The notes: a model not told the origin generated them from the letters alone. A DNA stretch of 47,500 bases from Symbiodinium natans (GCA_905221605.1 CAJNDS010000074.1:1-47500), one strand, 5' to 3'; counted from the stretch's first letter, positions 27,432 through 36,697 are shown. A program made the numbers and translations.

Positions 27432-27857
27432 AATAATTTTTTATATGGAAAATTTATGTTTTAAATATGATTTTGGGATTTCTTGATTTATGACATTTTT
27501 ACGGTTTGGTTTATGATTCTCTTCGATTTTATGAAAAATTTATGTTTTTTTTTATGAAAAACTTATGTTTTTCGTCGATTTTATGAAAATTTTGTCATTT
27601 TTTATGAAAATTTTATGGTTTTGGTCAGTTTTGTGTGTTTCTAAATTGAAAATGATGCGAAATTGACCAAAACCATAAAATTTTCATAACAAATGATAAA
27701 ATTTTCATAAAATCGACGAAAAACATAAGTTTTTCATAAAAAACCATAAATTTTTCATAAAATCGAAGAGAATCATAAACCAAACCGTAAAAATGTCATA
27801 AATCAAGAAATCCCAAAATCATATTTAAAACATAAATTTTCCATATAAAAAATTATT
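27432..27857. repeat. 426-bp AT-rich long inverted repeat
   Basis: Arms of about 200 bp (27432-27631 and 27660-27857), nearly perfect complements, with a loop of about 28 bp. The tips are AATAATTTTTTATATGG and its complement. The sequence is rich in TTTATGAAAA motifs and very AT-rich compared with everything around it. No clear target duplication. It could be a foldback element or a source of double-stranded RNA. Confidence 0.85.
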
Positions 27858-27967
27858 CCTTGAATCGTGGCTCTGGCTACACATCCAGTGTCATAAAGCA
27901 AAATTTGACATTCAGATACCATCTTTTCAGTTTTGCAGAACTTTCACAGGTCATTGGACCTCCCCAA

Positions 27968-28474
27968 ATGTCTCTAAAGACAGGCGATCTTGACCGAACT
28001 TGGCTGAGTCGAATCGTGCAGAAACGTGGCCTGTTGCCCTGGGAGCTCATGGCATTGGATAGAAGTAATATGCTGACTGTGCGGTGTGTCACTGCCAAGC
28101 CGCTGGAGGCTTGGCATGACATTTCTGCAGAGCACATTCGTGCTGTCTTACTGCCGCAATTTCATGCTAAAGCCAGATTTGTTGCCATGCGCAATCAACT
28201 GCTCCAGATGCGACAGAACATTCTTGACGCTAATCATTATATTGATCTTGATATCACCAAAGTTCCTCACGTTGCTTGTCCTGAGTGGAAGCGCCAGGGC
28301 ATAGCGTGCCACTTTTGCCATGCTCGGTTTAATTTCCTGACTAAATCCGAAAAATTCCATCGAAAATGCCATAAACCCTCAAAGCTGTCTCAGCGAGAGA
28401 CAAACGCTTGGTTGGGAGTCCTACAAGAACAGTGTGCAAAATTGAATGACATCATCACCAAACTGGAAGCATGA
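27968..28474 (+). CDS. Zinc-finger-like protein, possible terminal exon
   Basis: 168 codons from an ATG at 27968 to a TGA at 28472; the frame is open back to 27860, right at the palindrome edge. The reading looks genuinely coding (WLSRIVQKRGLLPWELMALD, HYIDLDITKVPHV). A C-x2-C...H-x3-C/H cluster (ACHFCHARFNFLTKSEKFHR) suggests a small zinc-binding module near the C-terminus, followed by a helix (LGVLQEQCAKLNDIITKLEA). TTTTGCAG and TTTCACAG at 27929-27950 could be acceptors. Lower GC than the neighbouring exons. Family not recognised; possibly cargo or remnant of a mobile element. Confidence 0.55.
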   Translation: MSLKTGDLDRTWLSRIVQKRGLLPWELMALDRSNMLTVRCVTAKPLEAWHDISAEHIRAVLLPQFHAKARFVAMRNQLLQMRQNILDANHYIDLDITKVPHVACPEWKRQGIACHFCHARFNFLTKSEKFHRKCHKPSKLSQRETNAWLGVLQEQCAKLNDIITKLEA

Positions 28475-28544
28475 TATGCCACACATGCTGATTAAAGCAT
28501 CAGCCGTCTCACTTATATTGATCGCATTGACTTCAAGTCCGTGT

Positions 28545-28665
28545 CAACCCCAAACCCCAAACCCCAAACCCCAAACCCCAAACCCCAAACCCCAAACCCC
28601 AAACCCCAAACCCCAAACCCCAAACCCCAAACCCTAAACCCTAAACCCTAAACCCTAAACCTAAA
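28545..28665 (-). repeat. CCCCAAA then CCCTAAA array
   Basis: About a dozen pure CCCCAAA units followed by four CCCTAAA units; a homogenised variant block. Confidence 0.92.
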
Positions 28666-28688
28666 TACCTGAACTCTTAATAGCCCAG

Positions 28689-28758
28689 GCTGAAATGCAT
28701 CTGGCGCTGTATGGATGCGGATATGCACCGCGCCCAGCTCTTCAACCCCAAGCCACAG
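28689..28758 (+). CDS. Candidate exon, 70 bp
   Basis: Acceptor ATAGCCCAG, donor G|GTTTGGG. The frame reads AEMHLALYGCGYAPRPALQP then QAT plus one base. CCCTAAA array left, TTTAGGG-type repeat right. Confidence 0.47.
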
Positions 28759-28789
28759 GTTTGGGTTCAGGGTTTAGGGTTAAAGGTTT

Positions 28790-28903
28790 AGGCTTAATTA
28801 GGCTTTAGGCTTTAGGCTTTAGGCTTTAGGCTTTAGGCTTTAGGCTTTAGGCTTTAGGCTTTAGGCTTTAGGCTTTAGGCTTTAGGCTTTAGGCTTTAGG
28901 CTT
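28790..28903 (+). repeat. TTTAGGC heptamer array
   Basis: About 15 consecutive copies of TTTAGGC, a G>C variant of the telomere heptamer amplified as a pure block, followed by canonical TTTAGGG. Confidence 0.92.
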
Positions 28904-29261
28904 TTGGGGTTTAGGGTTTAGGGTTTAGGGTTTAGGGTTTAGTGTTTACCTGGTGGGGTGGGTGGTCTGGCTGGGTTTGGGCGGGTGTGCGGATTAGTAG
29001 GGTTTAGGGTTTGGGGTTTGCTGTACTACGGCGCAGAAGCTGTGAAGGTTGGGGTGCAGACTCGCTTCGAAAGCTTCGTGAAATGCGAAGAGCAGCCATT
29101 CGGCTATGGCCCGATTTTGGAGGGCCATCTAACAAGTTTGCCCACCACCCCACGCCGTCCCAGGCAGCAAAACCACCCTAACAGGGCTTAGGTTTAAACT
29201 CAATTCAATGGCCTTCTTCGAAGATTTCCTCCGTCCAGGGTTGAAAGGTCCTATAAGACAG

Positions 29262-29356
29262 GTTCACTGTTGGTTAGTAGGGAATGAGAGAACGAGGTAC
29301 CCTATATAATCCCTTCAAGTGCTTCATACCCTCAGTCCCTACCAACCAGCAGTAAG
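29262..29356. mobile_element. MITE-like inverted repeat, diverged relative of B
   Basis: CACTGTTGGTTAGTAGGGAA and the complement of CCCTACCAACCAGCAGT pair across a centre containing CTATATAATCCCTT, the same core found in element B. Confidence 0.5.
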
Positions 29357-29369
29357 CAGGGGGCTTCAA

Positions 29370-29418
29370 ACCCTAAACCCTAAACCCTAAACCCTAAACC
29401 CTAAACCCTAAACCCTAG
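29370..29418 (-). repeat. CCCTAAA array ending CCCTAG
   Basis: Seven clean units. Confidence 0.9.
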
Positions 29419-29470
29419 GGTGCTGGAGGTCCCAAACCTTTGTGAGGGGTCCCAAACAAAGGAGGTGCAG

Positions 29471-29499
29471 AAGGCCAGGACCTGCGCTGCCCCCTTAGG
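29471..29499 (+). CDS. Candidate exon, 29 bp
   Basis: Acceptor GAGGTGCAG; donor GG|GTTTAGGG formed by the next array. The frame reads KARTCAAPL plus two bases. Short, provisional. Confidence 0.27.
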
Positions 29500-29714
29500 G
29501 TTTAGGGTTTAGGGTTTAGGGTTTTGGGTTTTGGGTTTAGGGTTTCAGGGTTTGAGCCTTGAACTCGACAGAGAAGGGGCGCTTGGGCTTGAGCACTTGG
29601 GCTTCAGTTTCTGCATAAGCTCGCAGGTCGGGCGATGTCCGGATCCAAGAATTCATGGCGTGGGCTCCCGGAACGCATCTTTCATTGCTTCTCAGTTTTG
29701 GGGCTTTTTGGGTT

Positions 29715-29790
29715 TTTTTGGGGTTTAGGGTTTAGGGTTCCCTAAACCCTAAACCCCAAACCCCGAACCCTACATCCAAAACTAGAAACC
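29715..29790. repeat. TTTAGGG / CCCTAAA back-to-back junction
   Basis: GGGTTTAGGGTTTAGGG is followed at once by TTCCCTAAACCCTAAACCC, giving a near-loopless hairpin. A similar junction occurs at 29935-29992. Confidence 0.85.
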
Positions 29791-30095
29791 CTCAATCTCT
29801 ACACCCGCAAAGCACATAGCAACATCATCTTACCCAATCACCCACAACTCCTGGCTTCTTGCGGGTGGAAGGTTCTGGGGATTTGGGGGGGCATTTAAGG
29901 GCCCAGGGCTTAAAGCTTTATTGCTTATGGTCTGAAGGTTTAGGGTGGTGGGATTAGTGTTTAGGGTTTACCCAACCCTAAACCCTAAACCCTTTTTGTT
30001 TTTTTTGGGGTTTGTGGTTTTCAGATTGAGCGTCCAAAGTTTTGGGGTGGTGGTTGTCGACTGCCAAGCTAACTTTTGACGACCAAGAAGAAGCC

Positions 30096-30182
30096 GAAGA
30101 CCTCAAACCCCAAACCCTAAGCCCTAAACCCCAAACCTTAAACCCCAAACCCTAAACCCTAAACCCTAAACCCTAAACCCTA
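30096..30182 (-). repeat. CCCTAAA array ending CCCTAG
   Basis: CCCCAAA and CCCTAAA units. The coding-looking stretch that follows (30190-30300, PGQATSICTTQNPVALRM) has an acceptor but no clear donor. Confidence 0.85.
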
Positions 30183-30344
30183 GAATCGTGGGGATGAAAA
30201 CCGCGGGCAGCCTGGACAGGCAACAAGCATCTGCACTACGCAGAACCCTGTGGCCCTGAGGATGCTGATCTTAAGGCCTTTTATGGGTCCGAAAGACCAA
30301 CCCCGTAAACCTCAAACAATAAACCTCAAACCCTAAACCCTATT

Positions 30345-30440
30345 AAACCCTCAACCCCAAACCCCAAACCCCAAACCCCAAACCCTAAACCCTAAACCCT
30401 AAACCCTAAACCCTAAACCCTAAACCCTAAACCCTAAACC
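30345..30440 (-). repeat. CCCCAAA then CCCTAAA array
   Basis: Upstream of the exon at 30476. Confidence 0.9.
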
Positions 30441-30475
30441 TTGATAAGGTTTTGGGACCCATCTCGAGCCTGCAG

Positions 30476-30543
30476 CAAGGTCTTCATGCGCCGCAGCCAG
30501 CGCGAGCGCGCGCAAAAGGAGGCAGGGGGGCTTCATGGCGTGG
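30476..30543 (+). CDS. Candidate exon, 68 bp, basic helix
   Basis: Acceptor GAGCCTGCAG; donor G|GTGTAGG, the heptamer variant of the array that follows. The frame reads KVFMRRSQRERAQKEAGGLH after one split base, an Arg/Lys/Glu-rich likely coiled helix. Confidence 0.5.
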
Positions 30544-30548
30544 GTGTA

Positions 30549-30610
30549 GGTTTAGGGTTTAGGGTTTAGGGTTTAGGGTTTAGGGTTTAGGGTTTAGGGT
30601 TTAGGGTTTC
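30549..30610 (+). repeat. TTTAGGG array
   Basis: Eight to nine clean units directly after the exon. Confidence 0.9.
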
Positions 30611-31197
30611 GTGTCGATACGTGCAAGCTTGAGAACTTTGGAGTACAAAGAGTGTTGCCCTTGTTGGAGTCTCCTGGGTTCCCCTTATTTTGAGGGTGTA
30701 GGTTTTGAGGGTTTAGGGTGATTATACTATAACAACCCCAAAAACCCTATTCTAATTATGTAGGCCCCTATATTAAGCCACCGGTTTTTGAGGGTGTTTG
30801 AGGGTTTAGTAGTTTTTGAAACATGTTCAGGGTTCAGGCTCGGGAAAAGTTTCGGGGAATGTCGCAGAAAGTTTCGCGGAAAGTTTCCTCTTTACTCTTG
30901 TGAATAGTTTCAAGTTAAAGGGGCTTGAGGGTTCAGGGCGCAGGGTTACAGGGTTAAGGCCTTATAGGCTCGTTTGCACAGCAAAGGGGAGGGGGAGGGG
31001 GTTCCTCGGGGGCGTGCGTCTCTATTCAGTGGTATACGTAGCGTTCCCCTATTTTTTGGTCAAGGATACCATCAGAGCACCCTGAATCCCTCAACTACAC
31101 TGTGCATTTTTCGAAGGGCTCCGGCCACCCCAAGCCCTCAGCCCTAAGCCCTAAGCCTAAACCCTAAACCCTAAATCCTTTCCTCCACCCCATACAG

Positions 31198-31313
31198 AGC
31201 CCCAAGGGCCCCCCAAGTGCCGCCAGGCTCGACAGCGCCTGAAGCCGCAACCGGGTGTGGAGGACGCCACAGAGCTGATGGCCGAGGGGCCCAGCAACCG
31301 GAGCTTTCTTTAG
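31198..31313 (+). CDS. Candidate 3'-terminal exon with stop
   Basis: Acceptor CCACCCCATACAG. The frame reads PQGPPKCRQARQRLKPQPGV then EDATELMAEGPSNRSFL and ends at TAG (31311-31313). CCCTAAA left, TTTAGGG right. Its last 34 bp recur at 31464-31497 beyond the array with four differences. Another frame is open, and G|GTTGTT could be a donor. Confidence 0.45.
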
Positions 31314-31337
31314 GTTGTTTATGTTATGTTTTTTGGG

Positions 31338-31452
31338 GGGTTTAGGGTTTAGGGTTTAGGGTCTAGGGTCTAGGGTCTAGGGTCTAGGGTTTAGGGTTTA
31401 GGGTTTAGGGTTTAGGGTTTAGGGCTTAGGGCTTAGGGTTTAGGGTTTAGGT
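31338..31452 (+). repeat. TTTAGGG/TCTAGGG array with diverged flanking duplication
   Basis: Canonical, TCTAGGG and CTTAGGG blocks. Flanked by 34-bp direct copies (31280-31313 and 31464-31497). Confidence 0.88.
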
Positions 31453-31497
31453 AGGGAACTGGTGGCCTAGGGGCGCAGCAACCGGATTTTTCTTTAG

Positions 31498-32526
31498 TTT
31501 TTGTTCGGGAAGGGGGGGGGGGGGGGGGAAGGGTGGGATAGTTGTTTTGACATTTTTGTGGGTGGGAGGAGGGGGGGGGGGGGAAGGTTTTTTGTCTTTT
31601 GCGGTTTTGGGGTTTAGAGCTTTCAAGGTCAGCGTTCTGGGTTTCTTGGGGCGGGTTCTGGGGCAAAGTGTTGCCGGTGGGCAACCTTTTGAGGCTTTGC
31701 GTTTTGTTCTTTTTTGTTTGGGAGGCGGGGAGGCTTCGGGGGCGAAGAGTCTGCCTCAGGAAGGCCAGAACCTGCTTTTTGGCTTTGATCGGCTGCAATG
31801 AGAAAATGAGTCTTCAAGCAAGCCCTACACACCTAAACCCCAGACTCTCAAAGCTCTAAGCACTACACTTCTAAACTCCAAGCCGCAAATTCTGCACCCT
31901 CAAGCCGGCACTCTCCAAACCCAAAGCCCACCTAATCCCAGATCCCAAGCCTCTACCCCCCAAGCCCTGAACTCTACACAACCCTAAACCCTATGCCCGA
32001 AACACGCGCTACGCCCACAAAGTCCGGATGTAAGGTGCAGGGCCTGTCGCGCTGCAGCGCGGGGGGCCCAAGCGCTTTTCAATGAGAGGAACACCGTTGG
32101 TTGAGGGTTCAGCGTTCGCAGGGTTTGTAGCCTTTTGCAGGATTTGCTAACCAGGGTTTGTAGGGTTTAGGGTTGGTAGGACCCTTCTTGGGGGGTTCCT
32201 ATATGAGAGGATGATTGTATTTTGAGGAACTCAAGGGCACCCTTTTTTGCTCTCTCGGCTTCGGAGTTTCAGGGCTTACGGGTTTTGAAGGGTTTAGGGA
32301 GGTTTCAAGGGGTGTTGAATGGCCTGACCACTTGTGGCAAGCAGGACAGGCTGACGTGTTATCTTCGAACCCGTAGAAACCCGGCTCCCTAAACCCCTAT
32401 AAGCCCTAAACCCTAGACCCTAAACAACCTTGAACCTTAAACCCTAAACCCTAAACCCGAAACCCCGTCAAAGTGGCGGAGTTGACGATATATGAGCAAG
32501 GGTGCCGCACGCACGTGAATTGCAAG
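31498..32526. other. Gene-poor stretch
   Basis: Two poly-G runs (31510, 31569). ORFs on both strands at 31433-31859 overlap repeats and are not supported. CCCTAAA units at 32398-32462. No firm exon. Confidence 0.45.
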
Positions 32527-32579
32527 AGAATCTTGGACCTAGTCCCAAAGGCCAGAACGTTTAGGGGCTTGGGACGAAG
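32527..32579 (+). CDS. Candidate exon, 53 bp
   Basis: Acceptor GAATTGCAAG, donor G|GTTAGGG. Only one frame is open: RILDLVPKARTFRGLGR plus two bases. CCCTAAA left, TTTAGGG right. Confidence 0.4.
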
Positions 32580-32717
32580 GTTAGGGTTTAGGATTTAGGG
32601 TTTAAGGTACAGGGTTTAGGGTTTATAAGGCTTTAGGGGTTACAGCACATCTCACGAAACCCTCAGCCCCCCCCCCCCCGTGCGCGATCTCCTTCTTGTT
32701 GGCCTCGTGGTTGACAG

Positions 32718-32765
32718 GTAGAAGAGCTGGCGAACGCCTACGACAACTGGGGACGCACGGCAGCG
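32718..32765 (+). CDS. Candidate exon, 48 bp, phase 0
   Basis: Acceptor GTGGTTGACAG, donor G|GTGAGG. The frame reads VEELANAYDNWGRTAA. It joins in phase 0 to the exon at 32903 across a 137-bp intron that contains the TTTAGGG array. Confidence 0.57.
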
Positions 32766-32789
32766 GTGAGGAATGGCTTTGGGGTTCAG

Positions 32790-32890
32790 GGTCGATAGGG
32801 CTTGGGGCTTGGGGCTTGGGGCTTGGGGCTTGGGGCTTAGGGCTTAGGGTTTAGGGTTTAGGGTTTGGGGTTTAGGGTTTAGGGTTTCGA
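32790..32890 (+). repeat. GGGGCTT block then TTTAGGG
   Basis: About five GGGGCTT units, then CTTAGGG and TTTAGGG, all inside a 137-bp intron. Confidence 0.88.
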
Positions 32891-32902
32891 AATTATTTTC
32901 AG

Positions 32903-32947
32903 GCAGCCTATAAAAGCAACCTTGTCGGCGTGCTCATGCAAAAGTAG
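32903..32947 (+). CDS. Terminal exon with stop
   Basis: Good acceptor AATTATTTTCAG. The frame reads AAYKSNLVGVLMQK and stops at TAG (32945-32947). Phase 0 matches the preceding exon, giving a plausible C-terminus for one gene. Confidence 0.55.
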   Translation, partial: AAYKSNLVGVLMQK

Positions 32948-33993
32948 GGGATACTGGGAGTTGTGCTGTTAATAGTTGGGCGGCTCGTGCTTGCCCTAGA
33001 CCCGAAGCCTATTGGTTCGAAACCCGCTGAACCCCTCGACGCGTTCAGAGGTTTGGAGATTTGCTTAATGGTCCACAAGACCTGCTACTTCATCCGAAAC
33101 CGTAAGCTCTAAACTCGACAATCCCCAAACCCGAAGTGCTAAAACTAAACCCCCAAAACCTAAACCCTGCCTAAAAACCCTAAATTAACCCTTCCCTAAA
33201 CCCCCGAAACCGAAACCCTGCCTAAAAACCCTAAATTAACCCTTCCAGCATTTCAAAAAGACTGCCTTAGGTGGTCGATAGCTTGTGCAAAGTTCAACCT
33301 CAGGGTTGATTTAGGGTTTAGGGTTTAGGGTTTAGGGTTTTGGGGTTTAGGGTTTAGGGGTTTAGGGTTTAGGGTTTAAGGTTTCGGGTTTAGGGCCGAA
33401 CTCTCTAACCCCAAGCCCTAAGCCACCAAAGCCCCCAAACTTCAAAGTCCCTAAGCCCCAAACCACGAAACCCCAAACCCTAAGCCCTGAAGCCTCTGAG
33501 TCCTCGCTGCACCCAGGGCTGCCCTGGACGGGTATGGTGTCTGAATGGGCCCGGCACTGAGCCGGTTCTTCATAGTATGGGGTCTTGGGTTTGGGGTTTA
33601 GGGCTTGGGGTTTGGGGTTCAGGAGCTAGGGTTGGGGGTTGAGGGTTTAGGGTTTGGGGTTCCGTGTAGGGTCTGGCTTTCCTTCCCGAATCTTTCTCAT
33701 ACTTCTGCCCGAATTCAGGTATATTCCCGGTCGATTTTTGAGGGTCCTGCATCTTTGCATGTAGGGAGTATTCCTTACTTCAGGGATATTGGAAGATCTG
33801 GTCAAGTATCACACAGCCGATCAACCCCCAGCTAATCAGTTCTCGACAGGACACCCGAAAGAGACTTCTGTGAACCTCTCATACGAGGGACATTCAGAGT
33901 GGGCAATAGGCACTACTGGGAGGGTTCATGGTACTGAGTAACCAATTATAAATGTACTTCTAACCCACTTATAAGCCGCTTAAGTTCCCGAAT
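32948..33993. other. Intergenic or intronic stretch
   Basis: A 32-bp tandem duplication of the CCTGCCTAAAAACCCTAAAT type at about 33166-33246, TTTAGGG at 33305-33395, a possible 22-bp exon at 33249-33270 (HFKKTAL), and a degenerate MITE A-like end at about 33785-33800. Confidence 0.4.
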
Positions 33994-34058
33994 GTGGGAC
34001 AGGGTTTATTGTTTAGGGTTTGGGGTTTAGGGTTTAGGGTTCAGGGTGGTAAGTACAG

Positions 34059-34473
34059 CTTTTATTGGTTGGTAAGTACCATGAGCCAAGTCCTACGACT
34101 CATTCTGGAAGGTCTCTTTGGACAAAAGCAACCGGAGCTTGGCATTCAGCTTACTTCACCGGATGGTACAAGCATGCGACTTCATTTTCGTCTTGGCATG
34201 GTGCTACAGGACGGTGCAGCGCATAAGTTTGTTTGGGGCAACAGGCAAGACAGCGGATGCAAACCTTGCATGCTCTGCAATAACATCTTTCAGTTGAAGG
34301 ACGAATCACAGGAAGACAATGTCCTCATGCAGTTCCTCAGGAAAAGAGACCTGTGTTTGTCTACAGACGAGGAGGTTTTAGATGCTTGGACAAGACTGGG
34401 TGCAAGGCGAGTGCCGGCAAAACAGTTCGAGGACTGGCAGAAGGCCGTGGGAATGACTTCAAGCACTGGCTGA
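34059..34473 (+). CDS. CxxC-containing ORF, probably from a mobile element
   Basis: From the acceptor GTACAG at 34053-34058 or the ATG at 34081 to a TGA at 34471. Coding-looking: LRLILEGLFGQKQPELGIQL, FRLGMVLQDGAAHKFVWGNR, CKPCMLCNNIFQL, LARRVP-like basic stretch. The LQDGAAHK...C-x2-C arrangement resembles a domain seen in multi-copy dinoflagellate proteins, recalled from memory and not verified. Intronless over 130 codons, unlike the neighbouring exons. Possibly a fragment cut off at both ends. Confidence 0.45.
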
Positions 34474-34613
34474 AAGGGTGAGCTCCAGGTCAGCGACATC
34501 AAGTTGGTCTTTCCCAGCTCAACCCTGTTCATAACAGACCGTAAACCCTAAACCCTAAACCCGAAGCCCTAAACCCTAAACCCCAGCGGCCCTTTTGCAT
34601 TTGGAAGTGCAAG

Positions 34614-34646
34614 GGCGTTCATTTGCGATTTCATCGCCAATGCAAG
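34614..34646 (+). CDS. Candidate exon, 33 bp
   Basis: Weak acceptor GAAGTGCAAG, donor G|GTGCC. The frame reads AFICDFIANA. Provisional. Confidence 0.25.
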
Positions 34647-34829
34647 GTGCCAAGAGCGCGGTGCAAAGCCCAGCCTTAGAAAGTAGGCAGCCCTCGCAAG
34701 CAACGCGACATAAAGCAACTCATCTGAGCTGTTTAAGGTATAGGGTTTAGGGCTTAGGGTTTAGGGTTTAGGGTTTAGGGTTTGGGTCTTCGAGTTTAGG
34801 GTTTCAACCCAAACACAAGAACATCCCTT

Positions 34830-35110
34830 AACAGCAACACACCCCTAACCCCCAACACACCGACCCTGTAAACACCTCATAATGAAACCCTAAAGCCCTG
34901 AAGCCCACAACCCCTGCCCGTGAACCTTACACCCTTAACCCGCAACCCCAAACCCCCAACCCCCAAACCCCCAAACCCCCCAAACCCCCAAACCCCCAAA
35001 CCCCCAAACCCCCAAACCCCCAAACCCCCAAACCCCCAAACCCCCAAACCCCCAAACCCCAAACCCCAAACCCTAACCCTAAACCCTAAACCTGAACCCT
35101 GAACCCTAAA
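34830..35110 (-). repeat. CCCTAAA-type block with CCCCCAAA run
   Basis: Degenerate units enclosing about a dozen consecutive CCCCCAAA/CCCCAAA units (34950-35070), then canonical units. ORFs here are repeat translations. Confidence 0.88.
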
Positions 35111-35381
35111 TTAAGGAACATATATGAAGGATCCTTAGTAAAAAATAGGGTATATTCCTTAATTCACAAAATCGGTGTACTATAACCCCTAGTAAGGACG
35201 GTCAGTATAAGGGGGAACATGCCAACTTTTAGCCTTCTTGGGTAGAACACATTATCCCTACACAGTCCCCAAGGCACGGGATTTTGGACCCAAACCCTAA
35301 ACCCTAAACCCCAAACCCAAAATCCGAAACCCTAAACCCTAAACCCTAAACTTAAGAGGTTTGGGAACTTCTGACTCAAAG

Positions 35382-35427
35382 CAAGCCGAGGAGTGGCAGC
35401 TGATCGCGCGGAAGCTGCTCTGCTACG
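35382..35427 (+). CDS. Candidate exon, 46 bp
   Basis: Acceptor GACTCAAAG, donor G|GTGAGG. The frame reads QAEEWQLIARKLLCY plus one base, an amphipathic helix. CCCTAAA left (35290-35350), TTTAGGG right (35475). Confidence 0.45.
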
Positions 35428-35474
35428 GTGAGGCCACTGTCTAAACGGAGAGTCGGCCGTTACTCCCTCTTTGT

Positions 35475-35571
35475 AGGGTTTGGGGTTTGGGGTTTGGGGT
35501 TTAGGGTTTAGGGTTTAGGGTTTAGGGTTTGGGGTTTAGGGTGTAGGGTGTAGGGTGTAGGGTGTAGGGTT
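35475..35571 (+). repeat. TTTGGGG/TTTAGGG/TGTAGGG array
   Basis: Three variant blocks in succession. Confidence 0.88.
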
Positions 35572-35938
35572 TTCTTGATAAGTCCCTTTTGGCCAAAAAG
35601 GGTACCCGCCATGTTCCTAGGTGACTCTTGGATCTAGCCGATCGCTTCGGCTTCACAGGGCTTCAGGGGGTTGGCCGTCGGTTATGGGTTCATAGGGCTC
35701 GGGGTTCGGCTTCAGGGTTCAGGGTTTGGGATTTAGGGTTTAGGGTTCAGGGTCTAGGGTTTGGGGTTTAGGGCATAGACCTGTGGAAATCTTAGATGCC
35801 GAGCGGATACCCTTCGAGCCATTCGGGTGTTATAAACCCCCAAGCCTCAAACCCGAAACCTTAAAGCATGTAAAGCCCAAAGGTTAACCTTTCACTCCGA
35901 GGCTATGTAGTCCTGCTTGGTATGTTCTTTTGGTATCA

Positions 35939-36105
35939 CTAAACCCTAAACCCTAAACCCTAAACCCTAAACCCTAGACCCTAAACCCTAAACCCTCAAC
36001 CCTGAACCCTAAACCCTAAACCCTAAACCCTAAACCCTAAACCCTAAACCCTAAACCCTAAACCCTAAACCCTAAACCCTAAACCCTAAACCCTAAACCC
36101 TAAGC
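35939..36105 (-). repeat. CCCTAAA array, longest clean block
   Basis: About 23 units with a few CCCTCAA/CCCTGAA/CCCTAGA. Confidence 0.92.
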
Positions 36106-36147
36106 CAAGTAGGGCCGTGGTTTTCACCCGCTTCTGAGCCCATCCAG

Positions 36148-36198
36148 ACCCCTCTTCTGGCTACACAAGAAGTACAGTTAGACTTCGGTTACAGCAGG
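36148..36198 (+). CDS. Candidate exon, 51 bp
   Basis: Acceptor GCCCATCCAG, donor G|GTTTGGGG. Phase-0 frame TPLLATQEVQLDFGYSR; another frame is also open. CCCTAAA left, TTTAGGG right. Confidence 0.43.
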
Positions 36199-36291
36199 GT
36201 TTGGGGTTGAGGGTTTCGGGTGTAGAGTTTAGGGTTTAGGGTTTAGGGTTTAGGGTTTAGGGTTTAGGGTTTAGGGTTTAGGGTTTAGGGG
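36199..36291 (+). repeat. TTTAGGG array beginning at a donor
   Basis: Starts at the presumed 5' splice site, with about nine clean units. Confidence 0.9.
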
Positions 36292-36499
36292 CGCCCGAAC
36301 TCCGAACCAAACATCGCGCACTCTGCGGTCAAACTGCTCCACCACTTGGAGGTTCAAGGGTATACTTATAAGTACGGTTATTAAGTACCCCTAACTGGGG
36401 TTATTGCGACTTATAGCTTCATTTCTAAGTACTCTAAACCCTGAACCCTAAGCCCTAAACCCTAAACCCTAACCCTAGATCAGTTGAACCTCTTGCCAG

Positions 36500-36565
36500 G
36501 CGCGTGTGGACGACTCCGCCCTGCATGCCGTGTGGACGTCCCTGGACACCAAGCTGCATGGGCAA
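36500..36565 (+). CDS. Candidate exon, 66 bp, phase 0
   Basis: Acceptor CCTCTTGCCAG; donor GTGGCC, or a GC donor (G|GCTTAGGG) 15 bp further on at the array edge. The frame reads ARVDDSALHAVWTSLDTKLH then GQ. Left array ends CCCTAG; TTTAGGG array right. Confidence 0.5.
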
Positions 36566-36579
36566 GTGGCCGGGCACCC

Positions 36580-36697
36580 GGCTTAGGGTTTAGGGTTTAG
36601 GGTTTAGGGTTTAGGGTTTAGGGTTTAGGGCTTAGGGTTTAGGGTTTAGGGTTTAGGGTTTAGGGTTTAGGGTTTAGGGTTTAGGGTTTAGGGGGGG
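36580..36697 (+). repeat. TTTAGGG array
   Basis: About 16 units, one CTTAGGG. Confidence 0.92.

Noticed and set aside
28790-28903. CRISPR-like regular repeat
   Set aside because: Uniform heptamers with no spacers.
31433-31859. Opposing ORFs of 84-121 codons
   Set aside because: Poly-G runs and TTTAGGG units contribute much of each frame; no splice or domain support.
34877-35102. Pro/Lys-rich and Gly/Leu-rich ORFs
   Set aside because: Direct translations of the CCCCCAAA block.
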